A stretch of 64,000 nt of DNA from Psychroserpens sp. (GCA_017643165.1 JAEPNY010000001.1:806001-870000); one strand, 5' to 3'; shown: positions 7,735 through 17,260, counted from the first letter of the stretch. A program made the numbers and translations. Notes: a model not told the origin generated them from the letters alone.

Positions 7735-9970
7735 AAGAGGTGTGAGCATTTTGATCTTGCGCGAGTACTTCATATAATTTCTTTTCAAAGTCTTCTTGTT
7801 TAAATGGCTTTGAAATAATATCATTAAATCCAGCTTCATCGAATTCATGCATCTTATCTTCTAATGTCACAGCTGTTAGAGCGAAAATGGTTAGCTCTTT
7901 ATCGAATGTTCTAATAATCTTTGTAGCTTCTAAGCCACTTATTCCTGGCATGTGAATATCCATGAGCACGACATTGTAATTATTCTCACGTACTTTTTCA
8001 ACCGCTGCTTCTCCGTTATCAACTATGTCACATTCAAGATTCATTTTGTTCAAAATCTTTTTCGTGATCATTTGATTGATCTTGTTGTCTTCTACAATTA
8101 AGATCCTAATATTACTAATATCCAATTTGCTAATGTTTTTAGAATAATCTTCTTTTTCAATTTTAACCGATTCTGGAGCGTAGGTTAATGGGATTTCGAA
8201 AAAGAACGTTGTGCCTTTTCCGAGTTCACTTTTGACGTAGATTTTTCCTTTGAGGATATCAATTAGACCTTTTACGATGGAAAGTCCTAATCCTGTTCCA
8301 CCGTACTTTCTATTGATTTGAATAGAGCCTTGGGAGAAGCTTTCAAACATATTTTCTTGTTTCTCTTTTGAGATACCAATTCCGTTATCTTCAATCTCGA
8401 ATCGAAGTACGTGATCATCCCCTTTCTTAGAAATGCTATAAATGCGTACCCAGATATCACCATCTTTTGTGAATTTAATGGCGTTTCCAATTAGGTTGAT
8501 TAAGATTTGGGAAATCTTCAAGTTATCACCAATAAAGGTGTCTGGAAGGTCTTTATGGTATTCGTAATGCATTTGAACATTATTGTCCAATGCAGAGTTA
8601 TTAAGCGCTGAACATACATTTTCAACTTTTGTTCTTAAGTTGAATAACACAGGATCTAATTCTACTTTATTAGCTTCAATTTTATTGATTTGAAGAATAT
8701 CATTAATGAATGTAAGTAGGTAATCCCCTGAGAACTTTAGGGATTTCAAATGCGGAATCTGTTCTGCATTTGGTTTTTCCTCGAGTAACATATTTGTTAG
8801 TCCTGTTACTGCATAGAGCGGTGTTCGTAGCTCATGAGTAACGGTCGACAAGAAATTCGCTTTGGTTTTTGAAGCCAGTTCGGCTTTTTTCATTGCTTCG
8901 ATAAGATCATCAAGATCATCGTTCTTTTCTTGAAGCATATTATTCGATTTGAGACGAATATTATTATTCTTATATAACGATAGGGTCAATAAAGATAAGA
9001 TCGTGATCAAAGCGATACTTAAAATCGTTGTGATCTTAGCAAGATTTTGATCTGATTCTTGATCTTCTACTCGTTTCTGAAGTTTCTCTAGCTCAGCCTT
9101 TGTATAGGTTTCAATCTGTTCAGCTTTTCCTTCAGTACTTATATTAGCACGTTGAATATTTAATATTGAATCTGAAAGTTGTACATGTTTTTGAAGGTAT
9201 ACATAAGCTTCAGAAAAATTACCATCGTTTTCATAGATATCGCTAAGGGTAAGGTATGCCTTATTAATTAGATCGGTTTCTTGATTTATTTGAGCGATTT
9301 CTAGCCCTTCATTGGCCAGTGAAATACCTTGTTTGTTATTTCCTAATTTGTCTAGGGCTTTTCCGCTGTAAATGAGTGCTTCAGAAAGCATATCATTCTG
9401 ATTCGTTTTTTTCGCTAAAACAATAGTGTTTTCAAATAGCGACTTTGCGGTTTTATAATCTTTTAATTGTAATTGTATTTTACCTTGAGTCAATGTAACA
9501 TCAGGAATTCTTGATTCCATGTCCTGCTCTTCAAAAAGCGTTTTTGCAGATTGCAGGTAGCCTAAAGCATCTTTGTATTCTTCGACTGCAGCATGATATT
9601 TGCCCTTTAGACTGTAAGTGATTGCCAAATGAGGCGTGTCATCGAGTTCACGTTGAATGTCTGCTGCCCTTGTTAATGAAACGAAAGCGTCTTCATATTC
9701 TTCTACGGTTAGTTGAAGCTTACCAATTTTGGTATAAATCACACCTTGATTGTGTTTGTCATCAACTTTAAGAGCGAGTTCGAGAGCGTTTTCTAAATTG
9801 TTCTTAGCACTGGAGTAGTCACCACGTTCCGAGTCAAATTCGGATTGTGTTATAGTATTACTGATACGCATTTTCTGAACCTCAATATCCTCAATATCAT
9901 TAGATTGAGCATAAGCGAAGCACGAAAACGCTAGTAAAAGAGCAACAATGTAGTGTTTAGTTTGGGACAT
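7724..9970 (-). CDS. TPR-containing hybrid sensor histidine kinase/response regulator
   Basis: A 748-aa signalling protein. Order of parts: signal peptide ending at AYAQ, five to six TPR-like repeats (about 35-280), coiled segment, one transmembrane helix (about 315-335), HisKA with H-box HELRTPLYAV, HATPase with NLIGNAIKFT, DNGIGI and GGTGLGLSI, then a receiver domain (VEDNKINQM, phospho-Asp in VLMDIHMPGISG, conserved Lys in SKPF). No DNA-binding domain, so it must pass the phosphate on or control protein partners. The ATG at 9970 is preferred to a GTG at 9979, since it begins the signal peptide and lies behind a -7 element at 9990-9997. It follows gapA by about 46 bases. Confidence 0.92.
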   Translation of the reverse strand: MSQTKHYIVALLLAFSCFAYAQSNDIEDIEVQKMRISNTITQSEFDSERGDYSSAKNNLENALELALKVDDKHNQGVIYTKIGKLQLTVEEYEDAFVSLTRAADIQRELDDTPHLAITYSLKGKYHAAVEEYKDALGYLQSAKTLFEEQDMESRIPDVTLTQGKIQLQLKDYKTAKSLFENTIVLAKKTNQNDMLSEALIYSGKALDKLGNNKQGISLANEGLEIAQINQETDLINKAYLTLSDIYENDGNFSEAYVYLQKHVQLSDSILNIQRANISTEGKAEQIETYTKAELEKLQKRVEDQESDQNLAKITTILSIALITILSLLTLSLYKNNNIRLKSNNMLQEKNDDLDDLIEAMKKAELASKTKANFLSTVTHELRTPLYAVTGLTNMLLEEKPNAEQIPHLKSLKFSGDYLLTFINDILQINKIEANKVELDPVLFNLRTKVENVCSALNNSALDNNVQMHYEYHKDLPDTFIGDNLKISQILINLIGNAIKFTKDGDIWVRIYSISKKGDDHVLRFEIEDNGIGISKEKQENMFESFSQGSIQINRKYGGTGLGLSIVKGLIDILKGKIYVKSELGKGTTFFFEIPLTYAPESVKIEKEDYSKNISKLDISNIRILIVEDNKINQMITKKILNKMNLECDIVDNGEAAVEKVRENNYNVVLMDIHMPGISGLEATKIIRTFDKELTIFALTAVTLEDKMHEFDEAGFNDIISKPFKQEDFEKKLYEVLAQDQNAHTSSIN

Positions 9971-9989
9971 TTTGGCCACTTTTATGGAA

Positions 9990-9997
9990 CAAATATA
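9990..9997 (-). promoter_or_regulatory. -7 element in front of the histidine kinase
   Basis: The minus strand reads TATATTTG, a perfect match to TAnnTTTG, about 19 bases before the ATG at 9970. It would let the kinase be expressed separately from gapA, which ends at 10017. Confidence 0.45.
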
Positions 9998-10016
9998 AAT
10001 ATTTATTCGATAAAAG

Positions 10017-11015
10017 TTACGATTTCTTCGATAAATTGCAAATTAAATCCAAAATTCTACTCGAATATCCGGTTTCATTATCATACCATCCGATAATTTT
10101 AACCATGGTTCCAATAACTGATGTCATTTGAGAATCAAAGATGCAAGAATGGGTGTTTCCTACAATATCAATAGACACAATTGGGTCTTCCGTGTATTCG
10201 AGAATTGAATTTAAATAGTATTCAGAAGCATTTTTAAAGGCTCGATTTACGTCCTCTATACTCACTGATCGTTGTACATTGAAGGTGATATCAGTTAAAG
10301 ATCCATTTACAACGGGAACGCGAATTCCACATCCACCTATAACATCGGAGAGCTCTGGAAATATTTTTGTCAGTGCTTTTGCTGCACCAGTTGTTGTCGG
10401 CACAATGGATTGTCCAGCGGCTCTAGCACGTCTTAGATCTTTATGAGGTTGGTCATGTAAACTTTGATCTGTGGTATAGGAATGAACGGTAGTTATATAA
10501 GCTTGATTAATCCCACAAAGTTCATTGATGATGGCAATCATAGGTGCCGCATTATTAGTCGTGCAGGACGCATTAGAAATGATGCTGTCCTCATCGTTGA
10601 TATCTTGATCATTAACACCAATAACGACAGTTTTAATGTCATCTTCCAGTGGTGGGACGGATAATATCACTTTCGTTGCACCATTGTCAATATGATGTTG
10701 TAAGTCTGTTCTGGTTTTAAATTTTCCTGTAGATTCAATAACAAAGTCTACGTTAAAACCTGTCCAGTCAATATCTGAAGGGTGTCTATGGTGCTGAAAT
10801 GGAATTTCGCGTCCATTGACAACGATCATTGAATCTTTGCTCGTAATAGAATGTTTTGAAATACCATGAACACTGTCATATTTTAATAAATGACTTAAAG
10901 TATGTGTATCGGCGAGGTCATTAATTGCGACGACCTCCATATCGTTTCTGTCCTCGATAAGTCTAAACACACGTCGCCCAATGCGACCAAAGCCGTTAAT
11001 AGCAACACGAATCAT
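10017..11015 (-). CDS. gapA: Glyceraldehyde-3-phosphate dehydrogenase, type I
   Basis: NAD-dependent glycolytic enzyme, 332 aa. It carries the N-terminal NAD-binding INGFGRIGRRVFR, the catalytic-cysteine motif SNASCTTNN near residue 150, and the C-terminal WYDNETGYSSR. The ATG overlaps the lipA stop codon by one base (TAATG), so it is translationally coupled to lipA. Bacteroidota often carry a second gap gene; whether this copy serves glycolysis or gluconeogenesis cannot be told here. Confidence 0.95.
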   Translation of the reverse strand: MIRVAINGFGRIGRRVFRLIEDRNDMEVVAINDLADTHTLSHLLKYDSVHGISKHSITSKDSMIVVNGREIPFQHHRHPSDIDWTGFNVDFVIESTGKFKTRTDLQHHIDNGATKVILSVPPLEDDIKTVVIGVNDQDINDEDSIISNASCTTNNAAPMIAIINELCGINQAYITTVHSYTTDQSLHDQPHKDLRRARAAGQSIVPTTTGAAKALTKIFPELSDVIGGCGIRVPVVNGSLTDITFNVQRSVSIEDVNRAFKNASEYYLNSILEYTEDPIVSIDIVGNTHSCIFDSQMTSVIGTMVKIIGWYDNETGYSSRILDLICNLSKKS

Positions 11016-11899
11016 TAGTCGATATGTTTTTGTGCCTTGTAAGACGAACGCACAAGTGCACTACTTTCTACATGACGGAAACCAAGATCTAATCCAATTT
11101 CTTTGTATTCCTCAAATTGTTCAGGTTGAATGAATGACTTTACCGGTAGGTGTTTTTTGCTTGGCTGAAGATATTGTCCAATAGTAACCACGTCCACATC
11201 ATTAGCTCTAAGGTCATGTAAGGTTTCAATAACTTCTTCTCGAGTTTCACCCAAACCTAACATGATTCCAGATTTTGTACGTCTCTGGCCTTGTTCCTTT
11301 AAGTATTTTAAAACGTGCATACTTCGATCATATTTCGCCTGGATACGAACCTCGCGAGTTAAGCGTCTTACAGTTTCTATATTGTGAGATACCACTTCGG
11401 GTGCGACATCAATAATACGATCTATATGACGTTCGATTCCTTGAAAATCAGGTATAAGTGTTTCTAGAGTAGTTTCCGGATTCATTCGCCTAACAGCTTT
11501 CACTGTTTCACTCCACATAATGCTTCCCATATCTTTTAGATCATCGCGGTCAACACTTGTTAATACGGCGTGCTTTATACCCATAATTTTTATAGATCTT
11601 GCTACTTTTTCTGGTTCATCCCAGTCTACCGTTTCTGGTCGTCCAGTTTTTACGCCGCAAAAGCCACAAGAGCGTGTACAGATATTTCCTAATATCATAA
11701 AAGTTGCCGTGCCTTCTCCCCAACATTCACCCATATTAGGACAGCTTCCAGAAGTACATATGGTATTGAGCTTGTACTTGTCAACAAGTCCTCTAAGTTC
11801 AGTGTATTTTTTTCCGGTCGGAAGTTTAACACGTAGCCACTTCGGTTTAGGTTGGCGTTCTACAACGGCATTAGAAACTGTGTCTGTATTCATTTTCAT
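11015..11899 (-). CDS. lipA: Lipoyl synthase
   Basis: Radical-SAM enzyme that inserts two sulfurs into protein-bound octanoyl groups. It has the auxiliary-cluster motif [12 protein letters not shown] (CX4CX5C), the radical-SAM motif CTRSCGFC (CX3CX2C), and the C-terminal RSSY motif that supplies a ligand to the auxiliary cluster. Length 294 aa. Two possible ATGs lie at 11899 and 11893. First gene of a lipA-gapA-(kinase) unit with its own -7 element at 11913-11920. Confidence 0.96.
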   Translation of the reverse strand: MKMNTDTVSNAVVERQPKPKWLRVKLPTGKKYTELRGLVDKYKLNTICTSGSCPNMGECWGEGTATFMILGNICTRSCGFCGVKTGRPETVDWDEPEKVARSIKIMGIKHAVLTSVDRDDLKDMGSIMWSETVKAVRRMNPETTLETLIPDFQGIERHIDRIIDVAPEVVSHNIETVRRLTREVRIQAKYDRSMHVLKYLKEQGQRRTKSGIMLGLGETREEVIETLHDLRANDVDVVTIGQYLQPSKKHLPVKSFIQPEQFEEYKEIGLDLGFRHVESSALVRSSYKAQKHID

Positions 11900-11912
11900 G
11901 TTTTATTGCATG

Positions 11913-11920
11913 CAAAGATA
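11913..11920 (-). promoter_or_regulatory. -7 promoter element of lipA
   Basis: The minus strand reads TATCTTTG, a perfect match, 14 bases before the ATG at 11899. It separates lipA from the Nramp operon that ends at 11944. Confidence 0.5.
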
Positions 11921-11943
11921 CGAAGTATATTCTTAAACTCTTG

Positions 11944-13155
11944 TTATAAAATACTGAGGTACCAAATGCTAAATCCTATTAAAAATAAGATTCCCAAGCA
12001 GCTCATTACGTGTAATTTAATACTTGGTCGCCATTCTTTAGGCGTATACTTACTGCAAATTAGACGGTAGTTTATAATGGCATAAAATGGTGCGGTTAGA
12101 AATGACAAGATCGTAGCGATTTTAACAAGTAAGCCCATTTCAGATTGAAAAAAGAAAAAAATGATTAATGTTCCAATCGTCAATGTCAATATCCAGAATA
12201 CATATCCTGGTTTAGAGGTTTGCTTAAAAATTAATTCTGAGGTCTTCGCCATTGCACGAGGAGAGGCGTCTAAGGTCGTTAAAGATGTACTTAACATTGT
12301 AGTAAAGGCAGCAATAGCGATGATATAAAATGACCAATCACCTAAGCTCGACGTGTACATTGAAATTAATTGATTTGAAAAAGCACCAGCTTGAGGACTA
12401 AACGATTCGACAGAATTGAACATTACAATTGCACCTAAAGCCAAAAAGCCCAATCCAATGATAATTGTGGCGGTATAACCTACATTAAAATCAAATAAGG
12501 ACGATTTAACATCAAAGTCAGTCGTGTTTTTTCGCTTTTCAATTGCCCATAGTGAATGCCATACTGAGATATCTAGTGGAGCAGGCATCCATCCCATGAA
12601 TGCGATAAGAAATCCAAATTCGGTCGCTCGAGGAAATACTTGAGATAAATCTGGTGGTTCCGAGGTGGTATCAAAAGCAAATGCTACAGCGATTAATGTG
12701 GTAATCGTTAGTGTGATCACGATATATTTCATAAATCGGTCCAGAAATGAATATTTACCTAAAATCAATATTAGCAAGCAAATGGCTAGGAGTATAGCCG
12801 TCCAGACTTCGATTGATATGAAATCGCCAAAAAGTGAAGATGCTAATCCTGCAGTTACAACAGTTACAGCTGTTTGAATGGTAAACATCGTTGCAAATGT
12901 CAATATGAAATAAGCTATCAAAACGCCTTTGCCTAATTTTTTATAGCCATCGAGTAAGGTCTCGCCGGTTGCTAAGGCATATCTTGGACCAAATTGAAAA
13001 AAAGGATATTTAAATAAGTGTGCTAATAAAAGTGCCCAAACTAAGCCAAAGCCAAAGTCTGCGCCTGCACGCGTAGATTGCACAAGATGTGAAACTCCAA
13101 TAGCTGCACCTGCAAAAAGTAATCCAGGACCAATTTTTTTTATGGAGAATTTCAT
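11944..13155 (-). CDS. Nramp-family (LeuT-fold) divalent metal transporter, atypical site
   Basis: A 403-aa integral membrane protein with about eleven hydrophobic segments, matching Nramp by its opening GPGLLFAGAAIG and by a TM6-like segment GWMPAPLDISVWHS. The canonical metal motif of TM1 (DPGN) is replaced: the aligned residues read GVSH. TM6 keeps Met-Pro but not the usual His that follows. So the substrate may not be Mn or Fe; Mg or a proton/sodium-coupled solute are possibilities. The ATG overlaps the sigma factor stop by one base, so it is the last gene of a four-gene operon. Confidence 0.85.
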   Translation of the reverse strand: MKFSIKKIGPGLLFAGAAIGVSHLVQSTRAGADFGFGLVWALLLAHLFKYPFFQFGPRYALATGETLLDGYKKLGKGVLIAYFILTFATMFTIQTAVTVVTAGLASSLFGDFISIEVWTAILLAICLLILILGKYSFLDRFMKYIVITLTITTLIAVAFAFDTTSEPPDLSQVFPRATEFGFLIAFMGWMPAPLDISVWHSLWAIEKRKNTTDFDVKSSLFDFNVGYTATIIIGLGFLALGAIVMFNSVESFSPQAGAFSNQLISMYTSSLGDWSFYIIAIAAFTTMLSTSLTTLDASPRAMAKTSELIFKQTSKPGYVFWILTLTIGTLIIFFFFQSEMGLLVKIATILSFLTAPFYAIINYRLICSKYTPKEWRPSIKLHVMSCLGILFLIGFSIWYLSIL

Positions 13156-13703
13156 TAGTCCTTTTTAATAATTTCTGCCAGAAGTTTTTTTGCTCTTAAC
13201 AATTTTACTTTGACATTATTTATGGGTTCACCTAATGTTTCAGCAATGTCTTTATAGGTCATTTCCTGAAAAAACCGCAAGTTGATCACTTCCTGGTAAT
13301 GCGGTTTCAGTTTTTTAATATCGCGTAAGAGCTTCGCGAGGTTTTGCTCTTTAATAAGTTGGTCTTCAGCTGAAGGTGTCTCATCAACAATCGAGAAATA
13401 TTCCTCGTTATCTTCTGTTCTTGATTGGCTTGATATTCTAGATTTTTGTTTACGAACAAGATCAATATGTATGTTCTTGGAAATTGTAATCAGCCAAGTA
13501 TTGAAATTGTAGGTGTCCTTGTAGGTATTAATTTTATCAAAAGCTTTGGAAAATGTTTGGATCGTGATGTCTTCAGCGTCATTTTCATTTTCAGTACGCT
13601 TTAATTGAAAGCCATAAACGTTATTCCAAAATTTATCCAGCAGAAAATTAAACGCGATCTGATTATTTTGTTTCGCTTTTTCTATGGCTTCCTTTACTTC
13701 CAA
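13155..13703 (-). CDS. Sigma-70 family (ECF-like) RNA polymerase sigma factor
   Basis: Sigma factor with region 2 (AFNFLLDKFWNNVYGF, then DAEDITIQTFSKAFDKI) and region 4 (HYQEVINLRFFQEMTYKDIAETLGEPINNVKVKLLRAKKLL). The open frame extends to an ATG at 13784, but that would overlap the upstream glycosyltransferase by 91 bases and adds non-conserved sequence. A TTG at 13703 starts the conserved part and overlaps by only ten bases, so I prefer it (182 aa). No anti-sigma gene is adjacent. Its stop overlaps the Nramp ATG (TAATG). The start is uncertain. Confidence 0.82.
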   Translation of the reverse strand: MEVKEAIEKAKQNNQIAFNFLLDKFWNNVYGFQLKRTENENDAEDITIQTFSKAFDKINTYKDTYNFNTWLITISKNIHIDLVRKQKSRISSQSRTEDNEEYFSIVDETPSAEDQLIKEQNLAKLLRDIKKLKPHYQEVINLRFFQEMTYKDIAETLGEPINNVKVKLLRAKKLLAEIIKKD

Positions 13704-14806
13704 TGCTTGGGTTTTGAAATGAGATTTTGTATAAATATAAAGAATTGAATCAGAATGAGTAAGAATTCGAGCACAGGTAGCCAAATCATTAGATGAACGT
13801 CATCTAATTTTTTAGCACAGCCTATGAGACTGATGTATTGAACACTAAAACGGATAAGAATCAATGTTAAAACGAGTTCCCATTGAAAAAGAGAAATAAT
13901 CAATGCGATTCCAAGTATCCAGAAACTTAATTGTGATAAATAAAATAATCCCAATAATATTTTATGCTGTGATTTATAATGCTTCGCCGTTGATATATGT
14001 CTTCGTTTTTGGCGAATCCAATCTTTAAAATTCGTTTTCGGTGCCGATTCAGTAAAGGCTTTATTAGAGATGCAAAGTTCAATATTCTTCTTAGTAGCAA
14101 CCTGGTTCACAAATAAATCGTCATCACCAGATTTGAGATCCATATGGTTCATAAATCCGTTTGCTTCAAAGAATAATGCTTTTTTGTAAGCCAAGTTTCG
14201 ACCTACAGCCATATAGGGAATTCCAATTAATGCATATGAGAAATATTGAACTCCCGTCATGAAGGTTTCGAAACGAATGAGAAGATTTAGTAGTGAGTTT
14301 TTAATTTTACAATAAGGACTATACCCAATCACTATTGATTTTTCGTTGCTAAAATGCTTGCTCATTTCAGAGATCCAATCTTCTGATAAAGGCGTGCAAT
14401 CAGCATCAGTAAACAATAGATAATCATAGGTGGCAGCCTTAATACCTAAGGTTAGCGCATATTTTTTATTACCCCAAAACTTTTCAATTGGTTTTACATC
14501 GACTAGTTTAATTAGATCCGACTTTGATTGAAAAGCTTTCATGATTGAAAGTGTTTCGTCTGTCGAATCATCATTAATTAAAACTATTTCAAACTTTGGA
14601 TAGGTTTGATTAAGTAGCTGCGGGATATTTTTAGTGAGATTATCAGCTTCATTTTTAGCACAAACTAATACTGATATTCCTATATTTTTTTGATTTGGTG
14701 TTGTCGGTTTAAAGGATGCAAGTTTGCCATAGATAAATCCATAGTAAGCCAGTTGGATTACAACAATGAAAATAAAGCAATAGAGAAGAATTTCAACTAA
14801 AGGCAT
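13694..14806 (-). CDS. Membrane-associated glycosyltransferase, family 2
   Basis: A 370-aa GT-A glycosyltransferase. It has an N-terminal transmembrane helix (about 5-25), ISVLVCAKNEADNL, the DDS motif in INDDSTDET, the metal-binding DAD in FTDADCTP, the GDDD acceptor-site motif and a QKRRH motif equivalent to QxxRW. Two to three membrane helices follow near 270-365. Such proteins transfer sugars to lipid or polysaccharide acceptors at the inner membrane; the sugar is unknown. Seven bases separate it from the 67-residue gene upstream. Confidence 0.87.
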   Translation of the reverse strand: MPLVEILLYCFIFIVVIQLAYYGFIYGKLASFKPTTPNQKNIGISVLVCAKNEADNLTKNIPQLLNQTYPKFEIVLINDDSTDETLSIMKAFQSKSDLIKLVDVKPIEKFWGNKKYALTLGIKAATYDYLLFTDADCTPLSEDWISEMSKHFSNEKSIVIGYSPYCKIKNSLLNLLIRFETFMTGVQYFSYALIGIPYMAVGRNLAYKKALFFEANGFMNHMDLKSGDDDLFVNQVATKKNIELCISNKAFTESAPKTNFKDWIRQKRRHISTAKHYKSQHKILLGLFYLSQLSFWILGIALIISLFQWELVLTLILIRFSVQYISLIGCAKKLDDVHLMIWLPVLEFLLILIQFFIFIQNLISKPKHWK

Positions 14807-14813
14807 TTAGGGA

Positions 14814-15017
14814 TTAAGAGTGTTGTGGTTCGTTGCAGGTATCAAATTGATCTGGAGTTTTCCCACAAAATCCACAAGCTTCGCCTTCTTGATTTAACAT
14901 TGGATTTTGGCTAGCGCAGGTACCAGCAAATTTGCCATCTTTTTTCGCCCAGATTTTTATGGCGATGCCAGCGACACCCAATCCTAATAATACTAATGTT
15001 ATAAGTACAAGCTTCAT
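14814..15017 (-). CDS. Small membrane-anchored Cys-rich protein
   Basis: 67 aa: an N-terminal hydrophobic helix (1-22) and a short soluble tail with four cysteines in the pattern GTCASQNPML then EACGFCGKT and DTCNEP. I recognise the pattern as a small protein recurrent in Flavobacteriaceae but know no function. The CxxC suggests metal binding or a disulfide. It is first in the operon with the glycosyltransferase, sigma factor and Nramp-like genes, and a -7 element stands 18 bases before its ATG. Confidence 0.75.
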   Translation of the reverse strand: MKLVLITLVLLGLGVAGIAIKIWAKKDGKFAGTCASQNPMLNQEGEACGFCGKTPDQFDTCNEPQHS

Positions 15018-15034
15018 AGAAGTGAAATTTGCTA

Positions 15035-15042
15035 CAAAGATA
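15035..15042 (-). promoter_or_regulatory. -7 promoter element of the GT2/sigma/Nramp operon
   Basis: The minus strand reads TATCTTTG, a perfect match, with an estimated leader of about a dozen bases before the ATG at 15017. This is the only strong promoter-like signal seen for the four-gene operon. Confidence 0.5.
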
Positions 15043-15174
15043 AAGATTATTGAGATTTTAATGCTACAAAAATCATAAAGCTTTTAGGGTAAAATTTTAG
15101 GATTGTGACTTTAGTTGTATCTTAAGTGTCTAAATAATAATTAATTAATCATTAACTAACTAATATTTATCATT

Positions 15175-15861
15175 ATGAAAAAATTATTAGCAGAATTTTT
15201 TGGGACCTTTTGGCTCGTATTTGGAGGTTGTGGTAGTGCAGTATTTGCCGCCGCATATCCTGAACTTGGTATCGGATTTGCCGGAGTAGCTTTGGCATTT
15301 GGTTTAACTGTATTGACCATGGCCTATGCCGTTGGACATATTTCAGGAGGTCATTTTAATCCTGCAGTCTCTCTTGGATTGTGGTCGGCTGGAAAGTTTT
15401 CTGGCAAAGATTTGGTAGGTTACATTATTGTGCAGGTTGTTGGAGCGATTGCAGCAGCTGGACTTTTATATGTAATAGTTACTGGAAAATCAGATTTTGT
15501 TGACATTGGAGGTTTTGCATCAAACGGCTATGGTGAATTATCACCTGATGGTTATGGTATGACTTCGGTATTAATTGCTGAATTTCTATTGACCATGTTT
15601 TTCCTATTAATTATTCTTGGAAGTACTAACGACAGAGCACCAAAGGGATTTGCTCCTATCGCAATTGGTTTAGGATTAACGTTGATTCATTTAATCAGTA
15701 TTCCAATTTCAAATACTTCTGTGAATCCAGCGCGTTCTACAAGTCAGGCATTATTCGCAGGAGGAGATTACACAGCACAACTTTGGTTATTTTGGTTGGC
15801 ACCAATAGCTGGGGCGATTATTGCCGGTTTAATACACAAAGCATTTTTTGATAAGGAATAA
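15175..15861 (+). CDS. aqpZ: Aquaporin Z
   Basis: Six-helix MIP-family water channel of the inner membrane, 228 aa. Both pore motifs are intact: [11 protein letters not shown] near residue 63 and [11 protein letters not shown] near 185. The selectivity-filter Arg follows the second NPA and a His is present in helix 5 ([11 protein letters not shown]), which favours a water channel over a glycerol facilitator. Monocistronic, followed directly by a strong terminator. Confidence 0.94.
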   Translation: MKKLLAEFFGTFWLVFGGCGSAVFAAAYPELGIGFAGVALAFGLTVLTMAYAVGHISGGHFNPAVSLGLWSAGKFSGKDLVGYIIVQVVGAIAAAGLLYVIVTGKSDFVDIGGFASNGYGELSPDGYGMTSVLIAEFLLTMFFLLIILGSTNDRAPKGFAPIAIGLGLTLIHLISIPISNTSVNPARSTSQALFAGGDYTAQLWLFWLAPIAGAIIAGLIHKAFFDKE

Positions 15862-15882
15862 TCATATTAAACATAAAAAAAA

Positions 15883-15908
15883 GCCGCTTCTTGAAGCGGC
15901 TTTTTTTT
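15883..15908 (+). terminator. Rho-independent terminator of aqpZ, probably bidirectional
   Basis: Stem GCCGCTTC/GAAGCGGC with a two-base apex, preceded by eight A and followed by eight T. The symmetric A and T runs let it also end the minus-strand anti-sigma gene that stops at 15921. Confidence 0.85.
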
Positions 15909-15920
15909 ATCGTTTTTTTC

Positions 15921-16718
15921 TTAATTATCCTTATTGTTTAGTGAAATTTCTGCGACGGCATTATCGGAAGTGTCTGCCATATCGGCATTGGATTCAATTG
16001 AAATACTAAGTCCTAATGCATCTTCCAAATAAGGTATTGACTGAAATTCACGTTCAGATGGATCTAGAATTCCAAGATTCACCATGTCGTCTTGTAATTG
16101 CGCCCAAATTTGATAGGTATGATTCTTTGGTAATTGCGGTAAAGACGCAACATCTATCATTGAGGTTTTATCAACGGCATTGATGTAGGCAACCGTTTTT
16201 AGATTTTTAGCGCGTTCATTTCCTCTTAATACATATTTTTCAGTTTCTGGATTATTGAGTTTTGTAAACTGACGCATTAAATTATCAAGTATTCTGTTAT
16301 TCTGGTCGATATCACTTCTAAGATCAAATATCTCATCTACAACCACTTGATTTTCTTCAACTAATAATTTATTTTGTTGATACATTAAAAAGGTGGAACC
16401 CGCGAAGATTAAAACCAAAATACTTGCTGCAATGCTGTACCAAGGTGTTCGTCTAGAGTGTTCTCTTATATGCAATACTGGCGTATCGGTAACTGTAACT
16501 TCGTCTAAAATATCGTCCAAAACACGCGTAGGTGCTTTAACGGCATTAAATTTGGAAATGATTTCCAAATTATCCTGCAATCGTAAGTATTCTTTTTCAA
16601 CTTCCAGATACGTCTCAATAAAGTGTTCTACCTGCAGATTTTCCGAGGGAGTTGTTTCACCAAGAACATATTTTTCCAATAATCCGGATTGAAAAAAGTT
16701 TTGTAATTTTTGTTCCAT
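15921..16718 (-). CDS. Anti-sigma factor, RskA-like
   Basis: A 265-aa membrane anti-sigma factor. The N-terminal cytosolic part (LEKYVLGETTPSE) resembles the sigma-binding domain. One transmembrane helix follows at about residue 91-110 (IAASILVLIFAGSTFLMY), then a short coiled segment and a periplasmic RskA-type domain with YQIWAQLQDDMVNLGILD. It lies eleven bases after the sigma factor gene, so the two form a pair; release probably involves intramembrane proteolysis, by family knowledge. Confidence 0.88.
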   Translation of the reverse strand: MEQKLQNFFQSGLLEKYVLGETTPSENLQVEHFIETYLEVEKEYLRLQDNLEIISKFNAVKAPTRVLDDILDEVTVTDTPVLHIREHSRRTPWYSIAASILVLIFAGSTFLMYQQNKLLVEENQVVVDEIFDLRSDIDQNNRILDNLMRQFTKLNNPETEKYVLRGNERAKNLKTVAYINAVDKTSMIDVASLPQLPKNHTYQIWAQLQDDMVNLGILDPSEREFQSIPYLEDALGLSISIESNADMADTSDNAVAEISLNNKDN

Positions 16719-16729
16719 AGTTATGTTGT

Positions 16730-17260
16730 TTATGGATCATAGATCTTTTTAAGCTCTCGTAATCCAATTTTTAATCTAGACTTAATAGTACCGAGAGGGA
16801 TGTCTAATTCTTCACTCGCTTCCTGCTGCGTCATGCCCCGAAAAAATAAAGCTTTCAACACGATTTGATACTTTTCATCTAGTGTAGCAACATGCGTTTT
16901 TAAGTCCAATACATCTTGATTCAAATTCGCTGTTGGTAAGATATATACGTTCGATTTGTCAATTTGGACTTCTTTTTCATACCGATTATTAAAACTGCGT
17001 AATTTATCGATTGCAGTATTTTTTGCAATTCGGTAGAGCCAAGTAAATAGTTTTGCCTTTTTTGGATCGTATTTTTGTGCGTTTTTCCAAACCTTTACAA
17101 ACGTTTCTTGGAGGGCGTCTTGCGCTAATTCTTCGTTGATAGTTACCTTCAGAATAACGCCATATAGACTATCGGCATAGTGTTCGTAAAGTAAGTTTAG
17201 CGCTTTTTTGTCGCCTTTAGCAAGTAATTTGGTGATATGTAATTCAAGCGGCGTAATCAA
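16730..17260 (-). CDS. ECF RNA polymerase sigma factor, SigK-like
   Basis: A 176-aa ECF sigma factor with region 2 (LLYEHYADSLYGVI, then LAQDALQETFVKVWKNAQKYDPKKAKLF) and region 4 (ALFFRGMTQQEASEELDIPLGTIKSRLKIGLRELKKI). The partner anti-sigma factor follows directly. The regulon is not visible; the SigK/RskA type commonly answers envelope or oxidative stress. Confidence 0.92.
   Translation of the reverse strand: MITPLELHITKLLAKGDKKALNLLYEHYADSLYGVILKVTINEELAQDALQETFVKVWKNAQKYDPKKAKLFTWLYRIAKNTAIDKLRSFNNRYEKEVQIDKSNVYILPTANLNQDVLDLKTHVATLDEKYQIVLKALFFRGMTQQEASEELDIPLGTIKSRLKIGLRELKKIYDP

Noticed and set aside
13704-13784. N-terminal extension of the sigma factor to the ATG at 13784
   Set aside because: It would overlap the upstream gene by 91 bases and the added residues do not resemble sigma factors; kept only as an alternative.
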